A stretch of DNA of 64,000 nucleotides, taken from Deltaproteobacteria bacterium. GTDB lineage: Bacteria; Desulfobacterota_D; UBA1144; Nemesobacterales; UBA2774. This document shows, piece after piece, positions 49,119 to 57,587 of this stretch. The notes below the pieces were generated by a model that was not told where the DNA came from, made no database searches, and saw nothing but the letters and a program-made list of their open reading frames with translations. A program made the position numbers and the translations under genes. Position 1 is the stretch's first letter. Each line of letters opens with the position of its first letter. Location: NCBI GenBank assembly GCA_040223695.1, contig JAVKFU010000015.1, positions 418,534-482,533 of the forward strand, written 5' to 3'.

Positions 49119-49147
49119 TTACACAAAATTTATAATCATGCTATAAT
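49119..49147 (+). promoter_or_regulatory. Promoter of the acyl-CoA dehydrogenase gene
   Basis: TTACAC at 49119-49124, a 17-nt spacer, and a perfect TATAAT at 49142-49147. The start codon is ~60 nt downstream with an AAGGAGGGACC ribosome-binding site. It is back to back with the dodecin promoter. Confidence 0.7.
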
Positions 49148-49209
49148 CAAACACACAAAAAAAATGAAGCTGTTGAAGTACATAAAATTTATGTTGCAAG
49201 GAGGGACCT

Positions 49210-50352
49210 ATGCCTATCGATTTTGAATTCACGGAAGAACAACAAATGTTCAGGGATACCATCAGAGACTTCGGTGAAAACGAAATAGCGCCCCTTGTTG
49301 AGGATGCGGAAAAGAACGAGAAATTCCCCAGGGAAATTTTCCCGAAACTGGGTGAAATGGGATTTTTGGGTATTTCTTTCCCCGAAGAGTACGGCGGAGT
49401 GGGCCTTGATAAAGTCACAGAGTGTATATTCGCCGAGGAGATGGGAAGAATAAACGCGGGTATTGCGATGTGCGTGAACGCGCATACCAGCCTGTCCTGC
49501 GTGCCGATTGAGAAATTCGGGACCGAGGAGCAGAAGAAGAAATATCTGGTTCCCGGTATCGAGGGCAAGATAATCGGCGCATTGGGTTTGACCGAGCCCG
49601 ACGCCGGGTCCGACGCCAGGAACATAAGGGCTACCGCGACAAAAAAGAACGGCAATTATATCCTGAACGGCACGAAAACCTGGATCACAAACGGCACTAT
49701 GGCCGACTTCGTGATCGTAGCCGCTTATACGGATAAAACAAAGAAAGGAACCGGTATAAGCCTGTTTGTAATTGACAGCGACGCCCCCGGGTTCACGGAA
49801 AAAAACAAGATACACAAGCTCGGACACCGCTCGGCTGACACAGCGGAGCTTGTATTCGAGAACTGCGAAGTGCCCGAAGAGAATCTTCTCGTCGGGGAAG
49901 GCGGATTCAACGGCGCCATGGCTACCTTGTTGGGCGCACGTATAACACACGCTGCGAAATCCGTAGGGCTTTCACAGGCGGCTTTCGAGTTCGCTCTTAA
50001 TTATTCAAAGGAGAGGGAGGCATTCGGAAGGCGAATATCGAAGTTCCAGGCCATCAGCTTCAAACTGGCTGAAATGGCAGTCAAGATAGAGACGGCAAGA
50101 CTTCTCGTGTACAAGGCGGCCTGGCTCTACAGCAACGACAAGAAGGCGCTCAAGGAAGCGTCCATGGCCAAGCTCTACGCGGCGGAGGTCGTGCAGTGGG
50201 TGGCCACCGAGGCTGTTCAGGTTCTGGGCGGCTACGGCTACGGAGTGGAGTTCCCCGTAGAGAGGTACTACAGGGACGCGAAGCTCGCCTCAATTACGGA
50301 AGGAACATCCGAAATACAGCACATCGTAATCGCGCGCGAGCTGGGTATTTAA
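49210..50352 (+). CDS. Acyl-CoA dehydrogenase
   Basis: 380-aa flavoenzyme, length typical of short/medium-chain enzymes. Signature 1 is GLTEPDAGSDA near residue 122; WITNGTMADFVIVAAYTD is the FAD/substrate loop; signature 2 is QVLGGYGYGVEFPVERYYRD, followed by ITEGTSEIQ, whose first Glu is the catalytic base. It introduces the alpha-beta double bond in acyl-CoA and passes electrons to ETF. No ETF genes are in the window. A strong promoter and terminator frame it as a single-gene unit. Confidence 0.94.
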   Translation: MPIDFEFTEEQQMFRDTIRDFGENEIAPLVEDAEKNEKFPREIFPKLGEMGFLGISFPEEYGGVGLDKVTECIFAEEMGRINAGIAMCVNAHTSLSCVPIEKFGTEEQKKKYLVPGIEGKIIGALGLTEPDAGSDARNIRATATKKNGNYILNGTKTWITNGTMADFVIVAAYTDKTKKGTGISLFVIDSDAPGFTEKNKIHKLGHRSADTAELVFENCEVPEENLLVGEGGFNGAMATLLGARITHAAKSVGLSQAAFEFALNYSKEREAFGRRISKFQAISFKLAEMAVKIETARLLVYKAAWLYSNDKKALKEASMAKLYAAEVVQWVATEAVQVLGGYGYGVEFPVERYYRDAKLASITEGTSEIQHIVIARELGI

Positions 50353-50407
50353 ACCTTCAAACGTAAATAAAACCGAAATCAAATTCAAACAAAAGCCTGA
50401 AAATAAA

Positions 50408-50449
50408 AAACGGGGAAGCATCTCGGGATGCAACCCCGTTTCTTTTTTA
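50408..50449 (+). terminator. Rho-independent terminator after acyl-CoA dehydrogenase
   Basis: Two stacked stems: AAACGGGG / CCCCGTTT outside and GCATC-tcgg-GATGC inside, separated by AA on each side, then TCTTTTTT. Confidence 0.9.
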
Positions 50450-50498
50450 ATCTGACAATTTTATTCTATTGTAAGATCCAATTTGCCCTTCGCAGAGC

Positions 50499-50696
50499 CT
50501 ATGTCCAGGATGCCGACATATCCTCTGACTCGGGGTCTCTGAACTTCAGCCACTTGGATGAATCATAGTGAGCCGAAGCGTAGCAAAGTATGGCCGTCGT
50601 AGCTATAAGCTGCTCCGCTGTAGACTTTGTCGTCTCGGCCCTTTTCTTAATAATATCTAAAATTGGATCCGGTATCTGAATCGTTACTTCTGCCAT
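50499..50696 (-). CDS. Small ribbon-helix-helix-like protein
   Basis: 65 aa: AEVTIQIPDPILDIIKKRAE looks like an RHH strand-helix, then a helical part and an acidic C-terminus (RDPESEDMS). This recalls antitoxin-like or CopG-like regulators, but no toxin is next to it: the upstream neighbour on this strand is the nitroreductase, 23 nt away, so they may share a transcript. Assignment is weak. Confidence 0.5.
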   Translation of the reverse strand: MAEVTIQIPDPILDIIKKRAETTKSTAEQLIATTAILCYASAHYDSSKWLKFRDPESEDMSASWT

Positions 50697-50719
50697 GTTT
50701 TAGAACCTCCGTTATTTTC

Positions 50720-51748
50720 TTAATCAGTTTCCTTGATACCTCTTTCCTTCTTGTACTGATCGAGGACTTCTCTCTTGACCGTCGGATGAAGCTGGAAGTC
50801 GCTATCGGGCGCTCCTTCAGCAGAAGCTTTCACCTCTTCCTCACTAAGGGGCTCAACTTTTTTATCAATTGCCATATTCGGGTCATCAAGCTGAGACGGG
50901 GTCAGCTTCCAGTCGGTAAGGCTGTCGTCTCCAAGTCCGAATCTCTTTGTAAGCCTGTTGATTTCCTCGAGTCTTCCGGGCGTCGGTCCGGGCTGCTGAA
51001 TCATTTTGAGCTCTTTCAAAAGCTCTATGGTAGCAGCGTCCCTTTCGAAAGGTTGTCCCACTTTTCCCTTGAAGAACATAGTCTCAAACGGCGGTCTTCC
51101 TCTGGTTCCGCCTCCGTTAAGGTTTTCGGCGGGATAGCCGACAGTCATGAGCCAGCAGAATACATATGAAGGGGGAAGATTGAACTTATCCTTCACGTTC
51201 CTTCTAGCGCCGCCGCTCGCGCCGTTAAGACACGTACCGAGTCCTAAAGATGTAGCGGTCAGAATTGCGTTTTGAATCGCGTTACCCAGATCGATGCAGG
51301 CGAGCCTGTGCAGAATGAAATCCGGCAGGATTGCGGGTAGCGGGAAGAGCCTGTTAACACGCTCGTATTCCCATCCGTGAGCCTTATCGAGAGCGCCTGT
51401 TCTCATAAGGTCGTGAAGCTGCTGTCCCTGTACATCATATGCGGACAAGTCATAACACCAGAAAATCAGTATCGGTGCCATCTGTGTCGTTATCTGACTC
51501 CAGTCAGAGATAAATTCCCAAATTTCGGGGTCTTCGTCCCTGTAAACAACTATTCCCCTCTGCCCGTTAAAGTTTCCCGCGGACGGGGCTACCCTCGAAG
51601 CTTCGAGCATAGCCTGCACTTTCCACTTCTCTACAGGCTTATTGGGTTCATACCATCTTATTGATCTCCTCAAACCGATTGATTCAAACGTATCAAGAGG
51701 TTTTACTTCACTAGCTTGAGGAAGACCATCAATTACTAATTCACTCAT
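50720..51748 (-). CDS. Nitroreductase family FMN protein
   Basis: 342 aa, longer than simple nitroreductases (~220). The nitroreductase domain spans residues ~20-235: SIGLRRSIRWYEPNKPVEK, ASRVAPSAGNFNGQRGIVV, GNAIQNAILTATSLGLGTCL and MTVGYPAE. The last ~100 residues are charged and have no homology I recognise. Uses FMN and NAD(P)H. Possible dehalogenase-like or flavin-destroying relatives cannot be excluded. A clear sigma-70 promoter precedes it. Confidence 0.82.
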   Translation of the reverse strand: MSELVIDGLPQASEVKPLDTFESIGLRRSIRWYEPNKPVEKWKVQAMLEASRVAPSAGNFNGQRGIVVYRDEDPEIWEFISDWSQITTQMAPILIFWCYDLSAYDVQGQQLHDLMRTGALDKAHGWEYERVNRLFPLPAILPDFILHRLACIDLGNAIQNAILTATSLGLGTCLNGASGGARRNVKDKFNLPPSYVFCWLMTVGYPAENLNGGGTRGRPPFETMFFKGKVGQPFERDAATIELLKELKMIQQPGPTPGRLEEINRLTKRFGLGDDSLTDWKLTPSQLDDPNMAIDKKVEPLSEEEVKASAEGAPDSDFQLHPTVKREVLDQYKKERGIKETD

Positions 51749-52050
51749 TTCGGCCTCCTTGTCAAAAATATTTTTTTCTTACCAGACAATCAACCATATT
51801 ATTAAAATCGGCAAAAAAAGTCAAGTAATTCGTGTTATAAACGTCCCGTACGCTCAAAAATTTCATGATTTCACGCCCTGTATTCCCGGAGGAAATAGTT
51901 TTACCCCGATTCCCGGGAGAAGAAACAGCCCTGTTTATATATGCCTAATTTATCACAATAGACCTGAATTGTTTAATAAATCGGGGTTGAATTCGGAGGT
52001 TTCATTACTATTATTAAAGTAAAAACAACGATCAGGAGAAAAAAAACAAA
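51749..52050. other. Divergent gap between nitroreductase and clpB
   Basis: 302 nt. Holds the nitroreductase promoter at the left. I looked for a CIRCE inverted repeat or a sigma-32 promoter ahead of clpB and found neither. An AGGAG lies ~12 nt before the clpB ATG. Confidence 0.5.
51796..51824 (-). promoter_or_regulatory. Promoter of the nitroreductase gene
   Basis: Minus strand TTGACT (plus 51819-51824), a 17-nt spacer, then TAATAT (plus 51796-51801). Confidence 0.65.
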
Positions 52051-54687
52051 ATGAAATTCGACAAGCTGACAATAAAAGCGCAGGAAGCCCTCGCCGAGGC
52101 GCAGTCCCTGGCCCGCGAAGGGAGCAATCAGGTAATCGACATACCCCACGCGCTGCTCGCGCTGCTTCAGGAGGGGGGGATTCCGGGGCAGATACTGGGA
52201 AAGCTCGGAGTTAACGAGAATATAGTCAGAGAGCTTGCTCAGAAGGAGGTCAATAAGCTCCCCAGGGTTCAGGGTGAGTCGGACCAGGTATATCTAAGCC
52301 GTGAGCTCAGCAAGGCTTTCAATACCGCGGAGAAGGAAGCCAAATCGCTCGGGGACGAGTACATAAGCACGGAGCATCTGCTGCTCGGTATCGCCCAGGA
52401 CTCGACCGGCGAGCTGAAGAACGAGCTCAAAAGATTGGGTGTAACCAGAGACAGCGTATTAAAGGTACTGAAAGACATAAGGGGCGGACAGAATGTAACG
52501 AGCCAGTCCCCGGAGGATACCCTCCAGTCGCTTAAACAGTACGGCAAGGATTTCACCGAGCTTGCGCGGCAGGGAAAGATTGACCCCGTTATAGGAAGGG
52601 ACGACGAGATAAGGCGCGTCATTCAGGTGCTCTCGCGCCGGACGAAAAATAACCCCGTGCTCATAGGCGAGCCCGGCGTGGGTAAGACCGCGATAGTAGA
52701 GGGGCTTGCCCAGCGAATGGTAAACGGAGACGTGCCCGAGGGGCTGAAGAACAAAAAGCTCGTGGCCCTGGACATAGGCTCTCTCCTCGCTGGCGCTAAA
52801 TACAGGGGTCAGTTCGAGGAGAGATTAAAAGCGGTGCTGAAGGAAGTAACCGAATCCGAAGGGGAGATAATCCTCTTCATCGACGAGATACATACTGTTG
52901 TGGGCGCGGGGGCCGCCGACGGCGCGATGGACGCGTCCAATATGCTGAAGCCCGCCCTTGCGCGCGGGGAGCTCCACTGTATAGGGGCCACCACGCTCGA
53001 CGAATACAGAAAGTACATAGAAAAGGACGCCGCGCTGGAAAGGCGTTTCCAGCAGGTCTACGTCGAGGAGCCGTCGGTAGAGGAGACAATATCCATACTC
53101 CGAGGCCTGAAGGAGAAATACGAAGTCCACCACGGCGTGAAGATAAAGGACGAGGCCCTCATAGCGGCGGGCGTTCTGTCCAACCGCTACATCACGGGGA
53201 GGTTCCTGCCGGACAAGGCTGTCGACCTCATAGACGAGGCCGCGGCAAGGCTCAAGATGGAGATAGAATCCATGCCTACCGAGATAGACGAGGTCGAGAG
53301 GCGCATAATGCAGCTCGAAATCGAAAGGGAGGCGCTTAAAAAGGAAAAGGACGAGGCGTCCAGGGAAAAGCTCCAGGCGATAGAAAAAAGCATAGCCAAC
53401 CTCAAGGAAGACTCCAATACGCTCAAGGCGCAGTGGACGAGGGAGAAAGACCACATCGCCGGGATACGAAAGACGAAAGAGGAGATCGATCAGCTCAAGT
53501 CCACGGCAGAGAAGGCACAGAGGGAGGGAGACCTGTCGAAGGCCTCGGAGCTAATGTACGGAACCCTGCCCGACCTTAACCAGAAGCTCGAAGAGCTGAG
53601 CAAGGAGCTCACTGAAATACAAAAAACCGGAATGATGCTTAAAGAAGAAGTTGACGCTGAGGATATCGCCGCGATCGTCTCCAAATGGACGGGAGTCCCT
53701 GTTTCAAGACTGCTTGAAGGCGAAGTAGAGAAGCTGATACATATGGAAGACAGGCTCCATGTTAGAGTCATAGGTCAGGACGACGCGATACACGCCGTAT
53801 CGAACGCGCTCAGGCGCTCGCGCGCGGGGCTCTCGGACCCGAACAGGCCCATAGGGTCGTTTCTGTTCCTGGGACCTACCGGAGTCGGAAAGACCGAGCT
53901 CGCCAGAGCGCTTGCCGAGTTCATGTTCGACGACGAGCACGCCGTCGTGCGCATAGACATGAGCGAGTACATGGAGAAGCACACGGTGGCGAGGCTTCTG
54001 GGCGCGCCTCCGGGATACATCGGTTACGAGGAGGGCGGACAGTTGTCCGAAGCGGTAAGGAGACGCCCCTACTCCGTCATTCTGTTCGACGAGATAGAAA
54101 AGGCCCATCCGGACGTTTTCAACGTCCTGCTTCAGATACTCGACGACGGGCGTTTGACCGACGGTCAGGGACGCACAGTCGATTTCAAGAACACTATAAT
54201 CATCATGACCTCGAACCTCGGAAGCCAGTACATTCAGGAGTACATAGACAGGCCCGAGACTATGGAGGAGAGGGTCATGGAAGTGCTCAGGGACACGTTC
54301 AAGCCCGAGTTCCTGAACAGAATAGACGAGACGATTATATTCAGGACTCTCGGACTCGCGCAGATAAAAGAGATAGTGGACATACAGATAGAGCATCTGA
54401 GGAAGAGACTTCTTGAGAGAAAGATAGAACTCGACCTCACGGACGAAGCCAAGGAAGCGGTGGCCGAGAAGGGTTACGACCCCGTTTACGGCGCGAGACC
54501 GCTAAAGAGGACTATACAGAAGCTCATACAGGACCCGCTCGCTACCGAGATACTGAAAGGGACTTACAAAGAAGGCGACCACGTTGTAGTCGATGTCGAT
54601 AAGAACAAGAACCTCATTCTGACCAGTGAGGTAAAACCCTCTAAAAAGGCGAAAGAAGAAAAGAAAGCCAAAGCAGCTAACGAATAA
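52051..54687 (+). CDS. clpB: Chaperone disaggregase ClpB
   Basis: 878-aa Hsp100. N domain at residues 1-145; first AAA+ with Walker A GEPGVGKT near 206 and [22 protein letters not shown]; a coiled-coil M domain (~410-530) that separates ClpB from ClpA/ClpC; second AAA+ with GPTGVGKT near 608 and the pore loop GYIGYEEGG; a C-terminal domain ending in a Lys/Ala tail slightly longer than usual. It works with DnaK to resolve aggregates. The last core gene before an AT-rich island. Confidence 0.97.
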   Translation: MKFDKLTIKAQEALAEAQSLAREGSNQVIDIPHALLALLQEGGIPGQILGKLGVNENIVRELAQKEVNKLPRVQGESDQVYLSRELSKAFNTAEKEAKSLGDEYISTEHLLLGIAQDSTGELKNELKRLGVTRDSVLKVLKDIRGGQNVTSQSPEDTLQSLKQYGKDFTELARQGKIDPVIGRDDEIRRVIQVLSRRTKNNPVLIGEPGVGKTAIVEGLAQRMVNGDVPEGLKNKKLVALDIGSLLAGAKYRGQFEERLKAVLKEVTESEGEIILFIDEIHTVVGAGAADGAMDASNMLKPALARGELHCIGATTLDEYRKYIEKDAALERRFQQVYVEEPSVEETISILRGLKEKYEVHHGVKIKDEALIAAGVLSNRYITGRFLPDKAVDLIDEAAARLKMEIESMPTEIDEVERRIMQLEIEREALKKEKDEASREKLQAIEKSIANLKEDSNTLKAQWTREKDHIAGIRKTKEEIDQLKSTAEKAQREGDLSKASELMYGTLPDLNQKLEELSKELTEIQKTGMMLKEEVDAEDIAAIVSKWTGVPVSRLLEGEVEKLIHMEDRLHVRVIGQDDAIHAVSNALRRSRAGLSDPNRPIGSFLFLGPTGVGKTELARALAEFMFDDEHAVVRIDMSEYMEKHTVARLLGAPPGYIGYEEGGQLSEAVRRRPYSVILFDEIEKAHPDVFNVLLQILDDGRLTDGQGRTVDFKNTIIIMTSNLGSQYIQEYIDRPETMEERVMEVLRDTFKPEFLNRIDETIIFRTLGLAQIKEIVDIQIEHLRKRLLERKIELDLTDEAKEAVAEKGYDPVYGARPLKRTIQKLIQDPLATEILKGTYKEGDHVVVDVDKNKNLILTSEVKPSKKAKEEKKAKAANE

Positions 54688-54696
54688 TCACAAACC

Positions 54697-54722
54697 GGCA
54701 CTCTCTGATCATAGGGAGTGCC
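54697..54722 (+). terminator. Candidate terminator after clpB
   Basis: Stem GGCACTCTC / GGGAGTGCC (one G-U pair) with an 8-nt loop, 10 nt past the clpB stop. The tail is AT-rich but not a pure T-run. Confidence 0.55.
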
Positions 54723-54778
54723 TATAATATAAACTGTCACAAATTATATAAGTTGTATATAATAAATCCTATACAGTA

Positions 54779-55276
54779 GTGGATACTCATATTATAATTA
54801 TTCTTGTAGCAATACTTGGAGTAGTTGGCGCGCTGGTAGGGGCACTGAGCTCGATAGCTGGAGTTCTGATAGGTTCATTCTTTTCCTTTTTAACCTCAAG
54901 ACGTCAATTTCAATCAACTGTAATATCAAATAAAAGACAAGAATGGATTAACACACTAAGAGATACCATTTCAGAATTCCAAAGTGTATTAGTCAGCTTA
55001 AATTTTTTTATTGATACTACGGGCAAGTTTAATGAAGAAAAACAAAAAGAGTATCAAGTTATCATTCAAAAAGTCGCATTTTTACGCTCAAAAATAAATC
55101 TACTAATTAATCCAGTTGAAAATGATCATAAAGAACTATCTGACTTAACTCGTAATGCTTTGGACATGGTAACGAAAAGAGATATGAAAAAGCTCGATGA
55201 ATGTATGACTGGTCTCACCAGCGTTGGCCAAAGAATATTAAAACATGAATGGGAACGTGTAAAAGAAGGTAAGTGA
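54779..55276 (+). CDS. Membrane-anchored helical protein of unknown function
   Basis: 165 aa. One or two N-terminal TM segments (IIIILVAILGVVGALVGAL, SIAGVLIGSFFSFL) followed by a cytoplasmic helical part with QEWINTLRDTISEFQ. GTG start. Base composition is clearly more AT-rich than clpB or proS, suggesting acquisition. Genes of this shape occur in variable regions, but I do not recognise a family. First gene of the island between clpB and pyrF. Confidence 0.65.
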   Translation: MDTHIIIILVAILGVVGALVGALSSIAGVLIGSFFSFLTSRRQFQSTVISNKRQEWINTLRDTISEFQSVLVSLNFFIDTTGKFNEEKQKEYQVIIQKVAFLRSKINLLINPVENDHKELSDLTRNALDMVTKRDMKKLDECMTGLTSVGQRILKHEWERVKEGK

Positions 55277-55312
55277 TTGCTTCATTTCTGTGAGAAAGAA
55301 TTATTTAGTGCT

Positions 55313-55357
55313 AATCGACCCCACAACCCCATCAGGGTCATCGGCCTCAGTGATTGC
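55313..55357 (-). pseudogene. Relic 1 of the pyrF 3' end
   Basis: A 45-nt stretch that aligns with the last coding bases of pyrF on the minus strand. It has a 12-nt deletion and shares GCCTC and TGATTGC with relic 2 rather than with the live pyrF end. It abuts the left repeat of the GIY-YIG cassette after ~13 nt. Confidence 0.7.
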
Positions 55358-55370
55358 AGGGCAAAAAGCC

Positions 55371-55397
55371 GTCACCCTGAACTTGTTTCAGGGTCTC
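55371..55397 (+). repeat. Left 27-nt palindromic repeat flanking GIY-YIG gene
   Basis: GTCA, stem CCCTGAA, loop, stem TTCAGGG, TCTC. Its first 26 nt are the exact reverse complement of 55720-55745. Confidence 0.9.
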
Positions 55398-55417
55398 AAA
55401 AGATTTATTTTATGCTT

Positions 55418-55744
55418 ATGTCTTATATTTATATTATGAGTAACGCTGGCCTAAGCACTCTTTACATAGGTGTAACGAACAACTTGGAGAGAAGAGTCTT
55501 GGAGCATAAACTCGGTATTGGATCGGACTTTACCAAGAGATATAAACTAAATCGGTTGTTATATTTTGAGGAAGGTGAATTGATTGAAGACGCAATTGCC
55601 AGGGAAAAACAGCTAAAAAGATGGCACAGAGAATGGAAATGGAATTTAATAAAATCAATGAACCCTGATTTGGATGATTTGTCGGAAAGTTGGTATGATG
55701 AAGAACTGCTTAAAGAATTAGACCCTGAAACAAGTTCAGGGTGA
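55418..55744 (+). CDS. GIY-YIG endonuclease inside a repeat-bounded cassette
   Basis: 108-aa single-domain GIY-YIG nuclease (UPF0213/YhbQ-like). GIY is SYIYIMSN at the start, YIG is in LYIGVTNNLERRVLEH with the catalytic Arg, and the metal-binding Glu is in AIAREKQLKRW. The ATG before SYIYIM fits the family; a Met two codons earlier is possible. The gene's last codons (DPETSSG stop) are read from within the right repeat. It probably nicks or cuts DNA, perhaps at the palindromic repeat; that role is inference. AT-rich like the rest of the island. Confidence 0.88.
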   Translation: MSYIYIMSNAGLSTLYIGVTNNLERRVLEHKLGIGSDFTKRYKLNRLLYFEEGELIEDAIAREKQLKRWHREWKWNLIKSMNPDLDDLSESWYDEELLKELDPETSSG

Positions 55745-55745
55745 C
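55719..55745 (-). repeat. Right 27-nt palindromic repeat flanking GIY-YIG gene
   Basis: Inverted partner of the copy at 55371-55397 (26 of 27 identical). It encodes the C-terminus and the stop codon of the GIY-YIG protein. No target-site duplication is visible outside the pair. Confidence 0.9.
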
Positions 55746-55792
55746 TACTAACTACAAACCCTCCCTAACCATCCTTTTCCAAAGGAAGGAAT

Positions 55793-55891
55793 TTAAAGAC
55801 TCGAAATCGACTCCACAATCCCCTCCACAACCGCATCCGGGTCGTCAGCCTCGGTGATTGCCCGGCCTATGACGAGGTAATCGGCTCCGCT
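55793..55891 (-). pseudogene. Relic 2 of the pyrF 3' end
   Basis: Its 90-nt core (55802-55891) matches 82 of 90 positions, with no gaps, of the live pyrF end at 56724-56813. The reading frame is intact (SGADYLVIGRAITEADDPDA and on) and ends in its own TAA. It has no start and is disconnected from the rest of pyrF, so it is a displaced gene end. Confidence 0.85.
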
Positions 55892-55958
55892 GTTGAAGCC
55901 TTATCAGGGGTAGCAACTGATTCAAAAATCTGTATAATTCATCTAAAAGAGGACTCAA

Positions 55959-56258
55959 TTGGTACATACGACAAATCATTGCTATATCGTTAAAGACGAC
56001 CAAATCCTGAGCGGCGAGCCTATTATAAGGAACACACGGACCCCGGTGCGCGCCATAGTAGAAATATGGAGGATGGGGGTTTCGCCGGAAGAAATACCGG
56101 AGCGCCTCCCTCACCTGAAACTTTCTCAAGTGTTCGACGCCCTAAGCTACTATTCCGATAATCAGGACGAAATAAACGCTTATATTGAGCGTAATCGTAT
56201 CTCAGAACACGAAATAGACCCCTTAGTTCAAAATAACGGCTCTGGTAAAGAAATCTGA
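55959..56258 (+). CDS. DUF433 antitoxin-like protein
   Basis: 99 aa: IVKDDQILSGEPIIRNTRTP is the DUF433 opening, then IVEIWRMGVSPEEIPERLPHL and LSQVFDALSYYSDNQDEINAYI, a wHTH-type DNA-binding fold. TTG start with AGAGGA upstream. DUF433 proteins are predicted antitoxins partnered with DUF5615 PIN-like toxins, and such a gene follows 93 nt downstream. Confidence 0.88.
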   Translation: MVHTTNHCYIVKDDQILSGEPIIRNTRTPVRAIVEIWRMGVSPEEIPERLPHLKLSQVFDALSYYSDNQDEINAYIERNRISEHEIDPLVQNNGSGKEI

Positions 56259-56351
56259 GAACAAACAGTATCTCCCTGTTAAGAATCAGCAATTAAGAAA
56301 GTTTTTCGAGAAAACTTGACACGCTTTTTTAAGGCTGTACCTAATCTTCTT

Positions 56352-56699
56352 ATGAATAAGCTTTTCTCTGAGCTTTATCTTGATGAAGATGTTGACGTTC
56401 TAGTTGCCAGATTGATTGAAGCACATGGTTTTTCCGTTATAACTACAAGAGATGCCGGTCAATTGGGTAATACAGATATAGAGCAACTCAATTTTGCAGT
56501 AAATAATGGTAAAACTTTGTTAACCCACAATCGGGTTGATTTTGAATTGCTCGCTAAAAATTTTGCTGATATAAGTAGAGAGCATTCGGGAATAATAATA
56601 GCTTCACGTAATTCACCATATGAAATTGTCAGGAGATTACTGTTAATTCTTAATCAGGTAACTGCCGATGAAATGAAAAACCAGGTTCGTCATATTTAA
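56352..56699 (+). CDS. DUF5615 PIN-like toxin
   Basis: 115 aa. The PIN-like acidic residues are in LYLDEDVDVLVARLI (start), TTRDAGQLGNTD, LLTHNRVDFELLA and HSGIIIAS. Predicted RNase toxin of the DUF433/DUF5615 pair. The ATG at 56352 fits the family, which begins a few residues before the LDED strand. It converges on pyrF, with 21 nt between stops, exactly at the pyrF 3' end. Confidence 0.85.
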   Translation: MNKLFSELYLDEDVDVLVARLIEAHGFSVITTRDAGQLGNTDIEQLNFAVNNGKTLLTHNRVDFELLAKNFADISREHSGIIIASRNSPYEIVRRLLLILNQVTADEMKNQVRHI

Positions 56700-56720
56700 C
56701 TCGAAAAATTGATCGATTGA

Positions 56721-57443
56721 TCACGAAATCGACCCCACAATCCCCTCCACCACCGCGTCAGGGTCGTCAGCTTCGGTTATTGCCCGGCCTATGACTAGGT
56801 AATCGGCACCGCTTGATATTGCTTCGGCGGGTGTCACCACCCTCTTCTGGTCATGAGCTTCCCCCGCGGGCCTTATGCCCGGCACTACAAGCGTAAACCT
56901 GTCCCCGAACTCCTTCCTCAGCATCTCCACTTCCCGTCCTGAACAGACAAGCCCGTCAACTCCCGCTTTGTCCGCGAGTGATGCGAGAGTCAGTACGACA
57001 TCTTTTGCCAGTGAGTTAATGCCTATCTTTTTCAGGCTATCGTCATCGTGGCTCGTAAGAACGGTTACAGCGAGTACTAGCGGTTTATCCCGGTGCAGCT
57101 TTTCCGCTTCCCCGGTTACCGCGTCAGCGACGGCTCTCATCATGTCCAGGCCGCCGAGTGAGTGAATTGTAAACATCGAAACGCCGTAGCCCACAATCTG
57201 CCTGGCCGTTTTCTCCACTGTCGAGGGAATGTCGTGGAGCTTGAGGTCGAGGAATATCTCCGCCCCCATGTCGCGGAATTCCCTCAGACCTATCGGCCAC
57301 GCGTCGAGGAATAGTATGGGTCCTACCTTAAAGGTCTTTATTCTCCCCCTTAGCCCCTCGACCCAGAACCTGGCAATGCGAAGCTCGGGGAAATCGAGAG
57401 CGAGGATTATACGTTCGTGGGGTTTTAGTTCCGGTCTTGCCAT
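56721..57443 (-). CDS. pyrF: Orotidine 5'-phosphate decarboxylase
   Basis: 240-aa type 1 OMP decarboxylase, the last step to UMP. Motifs: ILALDFPEL, FKVGPILFLDAWP, the catalytic FLDLKLHDIPSTV near residue 63, and the phosphate-binding TLVVPGIRPAGEAHDQ and YLVIGRAITEADDP near the end. The start before RPELKPHERII is chosen; an ATG 33 nt upstream lies within a palindromic repeat. Two displaced copies of its 3' end lie downstream. Confidence 0.94.
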   Translation of the reverse strand: MARPELKPHERIILALDFPELRIARFWVEGLRGRIKTFKVGPILFLDAWPIGLREFRDMGAEIFLDLKLHDIPSTVEKTARQIVGYGVSMFTIHSLGGLDMMRAVADAVTGEAEKLHRDKPLVLAVTVLTSHDDDSLKKIGINSLAKDVVLTLASLADKAGVDGLVCSGREVEMLRKEFGDRFTLVVPGIRPAGEAHDQKRVVTPAEAISSGADYLVIGRAITEADDPDAVVEGIVGSIS

Positions 57444-57471
57444 GAGAGTATTATTACATATTTTCTTAGCA

Positions 57472-57583
57472 GCCATCCTGAACTACGATTGCGAGCAAGT
57501 AAGCAATCGGGTCAATTTGTTGAATGCAACAGAGTAAGTATTCCCCGGTTATACCTGTATTAACCCTAAACATTCAGGATCTC
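57472..57583 (+). repeat. Long-form (112-nt) palindromic repeat copy
   Basis: Fills the gap between pyrF and proS and ends 5 nt before the proS stop. Outer stem ATCCTGAA / TTCAGGAT; inner stem CGATTGC / GCAATCG around GAGCAAGTAA. Same length as the copy at 44700-44811, with paired stem changes. Confidence 0.8.
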
Positions 57584-57587
57584 GTCT

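Noticed and set aside
52051-54687. ClpC/ClpA identity for the Hsp100 gene
   Set aside because: A long coiled-coil M domain is present between the AAA+ modules and no ClpP-binding IGF/L loop was noted, which indicates ClpB.
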